NCBI RefSeq assembly: GCF_004210375.1
Contig: NC_134831.1
Location: forward strand, 43,434,035-43,498,034
Reading direction: 5' to 3'
DNA: 64,000 nt
Origin: Tachypleus tridentatus
Taxonomy: Eukaryota; Arthropoda; Merostomata; Xiphosura; Limulidae
Below are positions 55,705 through 64,000 of this stretch, in pieces. Numbering within the stretch: position 1 is the first letter of the stretch; each line of letters starts with the position of its first letter. The notes below the pieces were generated by a model that worked only from the letters and a program-made list of their open reading frames with translations, was not told where the DNA came from and did no database searches. The translations under genes and the position numbers were made by a program.

Positions 55705-57588
55705 ATGGCCTTTCGTGTCACCAAACGGAAAGACGTAAAGAAACAGTCCTATTACGTGTGGTTTCTAGGAGCTAAGGAGAGTAAGGGGCTAAGGGGCAAA
55801 GAATATATTCGACCCGTTCTTAATTATTTTCTAGACAAAGAGCGAGAGCTAGAACCTATGAAAGTGACCCTTCAGGTTAGTAACAAAGGGTTAAAGATAG
55901 TACAGAACGTTCCGAGAAAAAACAATAGGTGTAAGACAGAGCAGATAAAGCATTTCATTCCTCACCATGCCATCACCTGTGTTGTCCAGGAAGAGAAGCC
56001 GGACGACGATATCGTGTGTGCTATCCTGCTCTTGTACAATCCAGTAACAAAGTGTCCAGTTCACATTCACGCTTATCGATGCGATAGTGTGGAAACGGCC
56101 ACCACCCTCAGAAGTCAACTACAAATTCTGATAGACCGTCCGGAGAACCAAAAGAAGTTCCAAGAAATTGAAAACCGACTAGCGGTCAAAGGTCTTTTGC
56201 CTTCTCGCAGACTGAACTCTGATGGTCGTAGTACACATACAGATTTGTCAGATCCCCTGGAGGACTCTTTTGGATCTGACACTGAGTTCCCTGTACGCAA
56301 AGAACACATTACAAATCTGTATGATTCGCTAGCAGCTGAACTGCGTGAGCGACTGAACAATCCAAATAATTGTCCGATTTTGTTGCCTCCCAAAGACTAC
56401 GATGTTGACTTCAAGCATCAAAGTAAAGTTGGGTGTGTCGAACAAAAGAAAACTTCACCAGCTTTTATTGTTGGGATGCAAAGACGTCCTCAAGCTAGTA
56501 ATGGAAGACCTACCACAGCAAAGGAATCAAGTTCTAGTGGTAAATCTAGCGGAATTGGTTCTGACGAAGCCCTGAGCTCCGCAATTCAAGAAGTAGCGTC
56601 ACGTCCGGAGTTTGAAAATAAAGAGATTGATCCAGACACCAGTTCAGGTGAAGAAGACTGGTTAGAACCAGAGGCACTTGTTGAAGATGAAGTGGCACGC
56701 CAAAACTGGAGACAAGATATTCCTCCTGGACCGTTCCGTTCGTCATTCTCCACCATTCATACCCCTCAGCCAGTCCTTCCAGCTTTCTCAGACCTCAAAC
56801 TGTTATCCGTAGACGATGATGAGAGTGTCAAGAGGCTTAACGGATTCAAGAGTAATCAAGACAAAATCAAGGAGCCTATACATGGAGGCTGGAAAGAGTA
56901 TAGAGATAATCCTCTGCCTTTTTCGTATCATTTGCCGCAAGTAACCGATTTAAATAACCGTTTTAATAAGCAAGTTGTGTCGAATAATCATAACCCTTAC
57001 AAAGTGAGAAGTTCTTCTAAAGAAGATGAAAAAATGATACATACGAAAAAAAGGACCACAGAAGTGATATCTCCCGGAACTAGAAACTACCTTTCTTTTT
57101 CACAGTCAAATATAAGGTCCCTGGATAGAGCTGGGACTCTTTCTCCTCCATTGGATCGATATACTCCTACTAAAGTGGAAAGAGAATGTCATCAATCAGA
57201 CATAGAGAGGGATCGTCTGTATATGTACGAAAGACGCTTAGATAGGCATTCCTTGGATCATGCATATGAAACAACGAATCAGTTAGAGGAGCACAACAGA
57301 CGAATGGAGAGATCCCATCACTCGCGCCAAAGTCATTCTACTGATCCTAGCACGTTCATTCCTGGTAGCTACCTGTGCAGAAGGTCCCTGTCTCCTGAAC
57401 CGTATCCAGGACGACCTACGAGACGACCTGTGGAACGATACATCGATAAGCGTCATTCGCAACCAGAGTACCTTCTAGATGAGCGAAGGAGATCTGGATA
57501 TTTTGATCTCCCAGTTGATACCAGGGATTATAGACACAGTTTCACAGAGTCAGTTCATCGTCGCCTACCCATAAACTCCAATTTCTAA
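55705..57588 (+). CDS. PTB/PID-domain adaptor-like protein, single coding exon
   Basis: 627 codons, uninterrupted, with clearly higher GC and balanced codon use than all surroundings. The start chosen is the ATG in GACCATGGCC (55705), a near-perfect Kozak context; the longer open frame begins only with GTG. Residues about 12-155 look like a PTB/PID fold: a first strand YYVWFLGAKES, a KGLRGKEYI loop, KVTLQVSNKGLKIVQ, HHAITCVVQ, then a C-terminal helix VETATTLRSQLQILI extended by a charged helix QKKFQEIENRL. PTB domains bind NPxY-type peptides or lipids at the plasma membrane and work as adaptors. The remaining 470 residues are low in structure: a serine-rich patch (SSSSGKSSGIGSDE, about 275-290), an acidic patch with EEDWLEPEALVEDE, and an Arg/Tyr/His/Ser-rich C-terminus with many RxxS and SPxP-like sites. 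No SH2, SH3 or membrane segment is visible. I do not recognise a named orthologue; it is not obviously Dab, Numb, Shc or FAM43. The gene seems to be expressed from one coding exon with an upstream non-coding exon. Confidence 0.9.
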   Translation: MAFRVTKRKDVKKQSYYVWFLGAKESKGLRGKEYIRPVLNYFLDKERELEPMKVTLQVSNKGLKIVQNVPRKNNRCKTEQIKHFIPHHAITCVVQEEKPDDDIVCAILLLYNPVTKCPVHIHAYRCDSVETATTLRSQLQILIDRPENQKKFQEIENRLAVKGLLPSRRLNSDGRSTHTDLSDPLEDSFGSDTEFPVRKEHITNLYDSLAAELRERLNNPNNCPILLPPKDYDVDFKHQSKVGCVEQKKTSPAFIVGMQRRPQASNGRPTTAKESSSSGKSSGIGSDEALSSAIQEVASRPEFENKEIDPDTSSGEEDWLEPEALVEDEVARQNWRQDIPPGPFRSSFSTIHTPQPVLPAFSDLKLLSVDDDESVKRLNGFKSNQDKIKEPIHGGWKEYRDNPLPFSYHLPQVTDLNNRFNKQVVSNNHNPYKVRSSSKEDEKMIHTKKRTTEVISPGTRNYLSFSQSNIRSLDRAGTLSPPLDRYTPTKVERECHQSDIERDRLYMYERRLDRHSLDHAYETTNQLEEHNRRMERSHHSRQSHSTDPSTFIPGSYLCRRSLSPEPYPGRPTRRPVERYIDKRHSQPEYLLDERRRSGYFDLPVDTRDYRHSFTESVHRRLPINSNF

Positions 57589-58593
57589 AATTAACCTAGA
57601 GCTAAATATACTTTGTTGCTACAAGCTGAAATGATTGATGTGCCACAAATAATGTTGCCATAGTAACCCTCTTGTTGTAGGAATGTAAATAATGTTATCC
57701 AACCGTTCTCCTTGGACCAAGTGCTTTGGCTTTGTTTAATTATTATCTTGTTTTAATTTAATAGAATCTTGGACTTAAAACTTTTCGTTTAATTTGCAAG
57801 AGTATTTTTATAAATGAACAGGAAGTCATGAGAATAGAAAAAAGTCAATAATATGTAAAACTGTGAGAAAAATCCAGGATTTTGAACAATAACATGAATG
57901 TATATTGAAATCATTGCAGTTAAAATGTGTTTTATAGCTTCAAAATGTACAAAAGTGAGTATTGGATAAGGATAATTTACAAAATTGGAACTGTAATTTA
58001 GAGTTTTGTGTATTTTCATTTGTACAATAATATTTGTATAGGTCTAGTATCATTCTGTTAGCTACTACGTTTAACCACTTCTGGTGGCACTCGTAAAATT
58101 TATTTTACAATCGCATGGTTGAGGGCGCTGTTTTATGGTATTAAGGATCGAAAAGTTTCACACGTAATAATCACAAAATTGTAATTAAGGTGACGAGAAG
58201 CAGGCAACAGTGCTTTTATGGTAACAGTTTTTGTGTTAAGAACTATATGTTTTCCTTTGGTTACTAATGATATTTCGTAATTTTTCTTGAACAGTCTTGC
58301 TTATAATTGTCAACTGTAAGAAAATTCTTCGTAACATAAAATGAAAACGTCATTGTCAGCACTTATTTATCATACACCTTAGTTTTGTTGATTGACTAGG
58401 TTCCGTCAAGTGTACTAAAAGATTGTGTAACAATATAACAACCCTATCATTGTGCGTGCCCTACTTCAGTAGAGGTATTTTGTACCATCTGTGTATGTTA
58501 CAGACAGTTCAAGGAGATGACTTCGCTGTTTGAGATTGTTACGTTGCGGTGTCACGAACACTCCACAGCTAATTTGACTTTCATCAAAATAAA
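57589..58593 (+). other. Probable 3' UTR with AATAAA at 58588-58593
   Basis: AT-rich sequence after the TAA stop with no repeat or further exon signal. The first canonical polyadenylation signal seen is AATAAA at 58588-58593, giving a ~1 kb 3' UTR. An earlier non-canonical site is possible. Confidence 0.4.
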
Positions 58594-58667
58594 TCTAATT
58601 TCATCATACAAAACCTTTTTATACAGAAATCCAGAAATAATTTTCCAATGACTGATGTACACAACTG

Positions 58668-59060
58668 ATATTGATAACTTACAGTGTTGATGTTGAATTG
58701 TCGATAATATTCAGGTCCAGTGTTTGTTATTTACCTATGTTGCCTATATATCTGAAAATATTGATAACTTACAGCGTTGATGTTGAATTGTCGATAATAT
58801 TCAGGTCCAGTGTTTGTTATTTACCTATGTTGCCTATATATCTGAAAATATTGATAACTTACAGCGTTGATGTTGAATTGTCGATAATATTCAGGTCCAG
58901 TGTTTGTTATTTACCTATGTTGCCTATATATCTGAAAATATTGATAACTTACAGTGTTGATGTTGAATTGTCGATAATATTCAGGTCCAGTGTTTGTTAT
59001 TTACCTATGTTGCCTATATATCTGAAAATATTGGTAACTTACAGCGTTGATGCTGAATAT
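58668..59060. repeat. 90-bp tandem repeat, 4.2 nearly identical copies
   Basis: Unit boundaries recur every 90 bases ('acagygttgatgttgaattg' at 58681, 58771, 58861, 58951 and 59041). Copies differ at one or two positions, so expansion is very recent or homogenised. Because 90 is divisible by three and one phase has no stop, a 136-codon repeated open frame results. That frame has no ATG at its start and is not regarded as a gene. Confidence 0.95.
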
Positions 59061-59686
59061 ATAAACAAAAGGTGTTCGTAACTTATAGTATTGATGCTGC
59101 CTGTATTCACGACAGGTGTTGGTAGTATAAAGTATAGGTTGAAGTGAAATAAGTATTTCTGTGCGCCCCTGGCTGTCAAACATGCCCTGAAATGGCTTAT
59201 TGGATTTAAGACCTTAAGCACTGTCTAGTCGCAATAGTATAAAGTACTGTTGTATTGACTATGTACACCTCTGATTTTGGTAATATACAGTTTTAGTGTT
59301 CGTAATATTTGTGACATGTAGTTTTGCAGTTTGAAAGGTTTAAAGTTCTACAATTGGCGTTGGCATTACTGCTTATAAAATTACTTGTCTAAAAAATTAC
59401 GGAACGCAAACTGCTGCTGTAAAGTGCTTGTAAAGTGATCAAGTACCTAAAATTTAATCTTTATCAAATTTGAACAGTTTATGTGAGGAATGCAATTCTA
59501 TCACATATGTTTATAAACATGTCGTCTTGCGAAATTGGAATTGTAGGTTTTAAATTCAAGGTATTCCTAAAAATTAAGAATAAGTCGTAAGGCGATGAAA
59601 TTGTATGACTAAGAAACATATTTTCATATAAATCCATCTATATTATTATTTATCAATTGTAAAGAAACAACAAGAAGCTAGATTTT
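59061..59686. other. Non-coding stretch, nothing recognised
   Basis: Two diverged echoes of the 90-bp unit ('cttatagtattgatgctgcc' at about 59081) trail the array. The rest is unrecognised. Confidence 0.4.
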
Positions 59687-59793
59687 AACAAAGCTACACG
59701 AAGGGCTATCTCTGCTCCGCTCACAACAGGTATAGAAACTCAGTTTTAGCCTTTTTAGTCCTTAGTCATAACGTTGTGCCACCGCCGGGGGGA
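59687..59793 (-). repeat. SINE, family 3
   Basis: Minus-strand copy: 'aacaaagctacacgaagggc', 'tatctctgctccgctcacaa', 'caggtatagaaactcagttt', 'tgtgccaccgccgggggg'. Confidence 0.75.
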
Positions 59794-60889
59794 TATATGT
59801 GTTTGTAATTTCAAACCCTTAGGTTAAGTTCTTAACACCCTTGTAGATTGAAATTCAAATATTTCGTGGCAATACAGCGGTAATTAAATGTAGCAGAGAC
59901 ATTCTGTGAAGTGTGTACTGTGTCTGAATGTGTTTAATTTGTTTTTAAGTGATAATTTATGGGGGATTAATAACTTTCACACGATGTCTTGAATTCATTA
60001 GAATTAAATTTATCTTTACTTGTAAATTTTTTATTACACACTTTGTAATTTATAGTTCGAATAAATTTTGATATTTCCAATCAGGGTGTATATCATATTA
60101 ATTTTGTTTTAGAATCAAAAGCGATACATTTGTTTATGGAAAAGCATCTTCAGACCTCTAAAAAGGTTATTGGTCAGAACATTTGGTACGTCATACATTT
60201 TGGGCTTAATCATAAGATTATTTTTACCATTTATTGTTCAGAAAGGATAAGGACAACTGATTGTTAGAAAATCGTTTTGTAGAAAAGTTAAGTCAACCAT
60301 CACAAAAGCATTCAAGCAATTCAAGGGACATTTTTTTTGTCGTTAACTCCAGTGGTTCATTAACCGCAGATTATAGTTGCTTTGCCTGCGTGGAATAGTA
60401 GCAAGTGTGACCGAGAAGTGGGACTGGGTGCCGAGAAGAACTAGTTTAATACTAAATTATTTCTTTTTTTACTTATGCTGAGGTTACTCTTACGTTTAAT
60501 GCATTGGGAAAAAAGCTTATCTAGACAAGAACAACAAGATTTTGAAGTGAAATGTTTGAACTTAGTTTAAATGTGAACTTAAAACCATACTGAACTGTTG
60601 CTTCAGAGCGAATAAGGAATGTATTCGGTTATCACATCGTTTCGAAGGGTTATGAGCATCGTAGATAATACGTTTTCTAAGAAATGTACCACTGTACTTT
60701 ATCACATCTTTCACACACATATTAGTTTATAGTAACAGGGCTGATTTCTTGAACGGGATATTCTTTGGTATCCTATTTGCAGCTATGCCTTTAAATATCT
60801 CGACATTGGCTTATGGATCAGGATTGAAGTTGACGGAAAGCTGTTCAACCTTAGACGTCTACAGGCCATATCTAAAGACCTTTAGAAAC
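59794..60889. other. Non-coding stretch, nothing recognised
   Basis: AT-rich DNA leading to the long minisatellite. Confidence 0.4.
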
Positions 60890-62465
60890 TGAAGGGTGAA
60901 CTAATGTTTACTAATTAAAATGCCTTTCAGTCTTGGGTGGGTGAACTAATGTTTGCTGATTAGAATGGCTCTCAGTCCCGGGAGTGTGGACTAATATTTC
61001 TTGATTAGAATGTCTCTCAGTCCCGGTAAGATGAAGTGATGTTTACTGATGAGAATAGCTCTCAGTCCCGGGAGGTTGATCTAATGTTTCCTGATTACAA
61101 TGTCTCTCGGTCCCGGGAGGATGAAGTAATGTTTGCTGATTAAAATGTCTCTCAGTCCCGGGAGGGTTATCTAATGTTTGCTGATTAGAATGCCTCTCAG
61201 TCCCTGGAGGGTGAACTGATGTTTGCTGATTTGATAGGCTCTCAGTGGCGGGAGGTTGAACTTATGTTTCGTAATTAGAATGTCTCTCATTCCCTGGAGG
61301 GTGAACTAATGTTTGTTGATTAGAATACGTTTCAGTTTAGGGATAGTGTATTTATGTTCTTGATGAAAATGGCTTTCAGTCCCGCGAGGGTGAAGTAATG
61401 TTTGCTGATTAGAATGGCTCTCAGTCCCGGTAAGGTGAACTAATGTTAGCTAATTTCCATGGCTCCCAGTCCCGGGAGTGTGAACTAATGTTTGCTGATT
61501 GGAATGGCTCACAGTCCCAGGAAGGTGAAGTAATGTTTGCTGATTAAAATATCTCTTAGTCCCGGGTGGGTGATCTAATGTTTGCTGATTAGAATGTCTT
61601 TCAGTCCCGTTAGGGTGATCTAATATTTGCTAATTAGAATGGGCCTCAGTCCCGTGAGGATTAACTCATGTTTGTTGAATCGAATGGCTCTCAGTTCCTA
61701 TAGGGTGAACTAATGTTTTTTGATTCGAATGGCTCTCAGTTCTCTGAGGGTGAACTAATGTTTCCTGATTAGAATGGCTCTCAGTCTCGGTAGGGTGAAC
61801 TAATGTTAGTTGTTTAGAATGGTTCTCAATCCCGGGAGTGAGAAGCAATGTTTGCTGATTGGAATGTCTCTTAGTCCCTGGAGGGTGAACTAATGTTTGC
61901 TGATTAGAATGCTTCTCAGTCCCGGGATGGTGAACTAATGTTTACAGATTGGAATTTCTCTTTGTCCCGGGAGGGTGAACAAATCTTTACTGATTAGAAT
62001 GACTCTCAGTCCCGTTAGGGTGAACTAATGTTTACTTATTAGAATGGGTCTTAGTCCCGTGAGGGTGAACTCATGTTTATTAATGAGAGTGGCTCTCAGT
62101 CCCCGGAGGGTTAAGTAATGTTTGCTGATTTGAATGGCTCTAAGTCCTGGGAGGGTGAAATAATGTTTGCTGATTAGAATGGCTCTCAGTCCTTGGAAGG
62201 TGAACTAATGTTTGCTGATTAGATTGCCTCTCAGTTCCTGGAGGGTGAACTAATTTTTGCTGATTGGAATGGCTCTCAGTCCCGAGATGGTTAACTAATG
62301 TTTATTAATTAGAATGGCTCTCAGTCCCGGGAGGGTGAACTAATGTTTGCTGACTAAAATGCTCTCAGTCCTGGGAGTGTGAAATAATGTTTCCTGATTA
62401 GAATGGCTCTCAGTCCCGGGAGGGTGAACTAATGTTTGTTGATTAGAGTGGCTCTCAATTACGGG
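60890..62465. repeat. 45-bp minisatellite, about 35 copies
   Basis: Unit approximately 'gtgaactaatgtttgctgat' plus 'tagaatggctctcagtcccg' plus 'ggagg', with 10-20% divergence between copies and a few 1-3-base length changes. A CCCGGG palindrome sits at the same place in most units. Repeat-derived open frames at 61666-61848 and 62340-62684 are artefacts. Confidence 0.93.
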
Positions 62466-62529
62466 AAGACACTGAGTTAATTTGTTGCAGCCTACTCTCA
62501 GTTTAAAATAAAACAGATTATGTAGAACA

Positions 62530-62760
62530 AGCTCCAGGCATATCCTTTTTGTCACCGGTAATATCCATAAGAGACCATTTCCTAAAGATGGTAGGCAAGT
62601 TAACTTACCTGTAGAGCCCACTGCCATGAAACCTTGCCCTTGAGGCGGTAGATAAATTAACTTACCTGAGTAGCTTACAGTCAAAATACCTTATCCTGAA
62701 GGTAGTAGATAAATTTACTTATCTGAGGAGCATAAGGTCAAGAGACCATGTGCTCAAGAC
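62530..62760. repeat. ~57-bp degenerate tandem repeat, 3-4 copies
   Basis: Units such as 'ggtagataaattaacttacc' followed by 'tgagtagcttacagtcaaaa' and 'ccttatcctgaa' start near 62584, 62642 and 62699, with a partial unit before. The repeat lies immediately after the 45-bp array and is unrelated to it in sequence. Confidence 0.75.
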
Positions 62761-64000
62761 GTTGGGAGCATACACTCAAAAGAAACCATCAGTGATAAAG
62801 AAATATTAATATAATTATTCAAGGTAGCGCGGATTTTGGAAAGCTCCGTGAATGCCTTTGAGTCTGGACAGGCATCAGTTTACAGATCAAGTTGAAAAGT
62901 CTATAAAGCCGTAGCTATTTCATCTTTGCTTTAATCATGTGAGTCTTGGGAAACATACAGTTGTCTTATGAAGAAAATTAACCATTTTCATCTAAACTAT
63001 CTCAGACGACTGATGAGAATAAGATGGCAAAACAAAGCTTCTCATACAGATGTTTTACAACATGTAAGAACGTTGTGTGTTAGTGCTATAGTCATGAAAG
63101 TATAACTAAGATGACCAGACCATGAATTCAGGATTTCATTAAGATGCTTCTCAAAGACGAGATTATACGAAGAGCTTATTAAAGGCAAGGGATCACAAGA
63201 TAAGACACATAAGAGATATAAATATTCCTTGAAGCTAACAAAAAAAGCTCTGTTACATTAATGTTAACAACTGGAAAGTAGTAATTCAATACTACAAGTC
63301 CTGGAGTAAGCTAGTTCACGGTGAAGCGTCTGGTTTTAATTAATACTTCAATCACCAAAAATGTAGAAACTAAGAGTCGTATTCTCGAGTCGTGTCAACA
63401 AGATATACCAAAAACACTGGGATGTGAAATAGCTGTCATCTTTACATGTAATGAACGAACAACAGCAAATATTAACAAATTGTGGAGTGTATCATTGATT
63501 ACAAAATCACTAACTCTACAAATGTGTTGGAGTGAAGCCAAAATAGAGTTCCCTACGGTTCATCGTTGTAAAAAATCAGTTGGGTTGTTCTGACAGTTTT
63601 GAATTGTTTTTTATATTTTTATGATATATGGGTTAATAAAGAACACACAGAATATTTAACAATTCAGTCGTTTTCGTTTGAACCTTCAGAATAAACGTGT
63701 ACAGTGTTTCTTTTTTATAAACTTATGGCAGCTAAGTGTTGTTAATCGATGATTTTTTTTCTGCTAATACTACTGATACGTCAGCTTTAAGATAAATGTA
63801 TCCGGCTATTAATAAAGTTAAAATAAACAACTGGTAAAAGGAAATTAAGTTTACGACAGCAAGAAGAAATTTCCATGTCTTTTATACCAGTTAATATAGT
63901 CTAAAAGTTGTTCAAGTGAAATAGTTTAAACTTAATTATTTTTATATTTTCAATCTACGCATTAGATATGATATTATAATAGAAACCTTGCTTATATGAT
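62761..64000. other. Non-coding stretch, nothing recognised
   Basis: A 90-codon frame at 63321-63593 begins with GTG, not ATG, and shows no motif. No repeat was recognised up to the window end. Confidence 0.4.

Noticed and set aside
58671..59081. 136-codon open frame with 30-residue repeats
   Set aside because: It begins with a non-ATG codon and exists only because the 90-bp tandem unit is divisible by three and stop-free in one phase.
61666..62684. Repetitive open frames on the minus strand
   Set aside because: They are translations of the 45-bp minisatellite and the following repeat; units vary without respect for codon position.
63321..63593. 90-codon frame near the window end
   Set aside because: It starts with GTG rather than ATG and shows no family resemblance.

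Overview
The window is AT-rich, intron- and repeat-dominated animal nuclear DNA. There are no operons, no ribosome binding sites and no dense coding. Host identity is an inference. The commonest repeat is a roughly 270-bp tRNA-derived SINE whose head, body and AAAC-type tail resemble, from memory, the SINE that fills horseshoe crab (Limulus/Tachypleus) genes. The rest of the repeat load (Tc1, hAT, Penelope-like elements, a jockey/I-like LINE, Polinton) also fits an arthropod, probably a chelicerate. This could not be checked by search.

Layout. 0-2.5 kb: SINEs, a 407-bp TA-flanked MITE and a 470-bp inverted-repeat element. 2.7-9.1 kb: a decayed Polinton/Maverick DNA polymerase B, split by a 3.6-kb LINE that has a 9-bp target-site duplication. 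9-14.6 kb: SINEs in otherwise featureless DNA. 14.8-16.4 kb: a Tc1 element whose transposase region has expanded into a 62-bp minisatellite, itself split by a SINE. 18.2-20.1 kb: a truncated Tc1 and SINEs. 20.6-22.9 kb: a complete-ended hAT fossil. 23-32.5 kb: AT-rich DNA with scattered SINEs. 32.8-35.5 kb: two Penelope-like reverse transcriptase pieces. 37-46 kb: SINEs, a 33-bp AT-rich array and a degenerate ~150-bp array. 46.5-48.3 kb: a second hAT fossil. 49-54.6 kb: nested and folded-back SINEs, and a Tc1 element with both inverted repeats.

The only convincing host gene is at 55.3-58.6 kb on the + strand. It is a single-exon coding region of 627 codons for an adaptor-like protein with an N-terminal PTB/PID phosphotyrosine-binding-type domain and a long disordered tail. 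A splice acceptor in front of its 5' UTR implies at least one upstream non-coding exon; a promoter-like stretch at 41.9-42.1 kb is a speculative candidate. Three minisatellites lie downstream: 90 bp, 45 bp and ~57 bp units.

Almost everything else with an open reading frame is transposon debris or tandem-repeat artefact. The most informative signals are the nested and structural ones: LINE inside Polinton, SINE inside minisatellite inside Tc1, SINE inside SINE, a SINE foldback, and two hammerhead-like cores typical of Penelope-like element ends.
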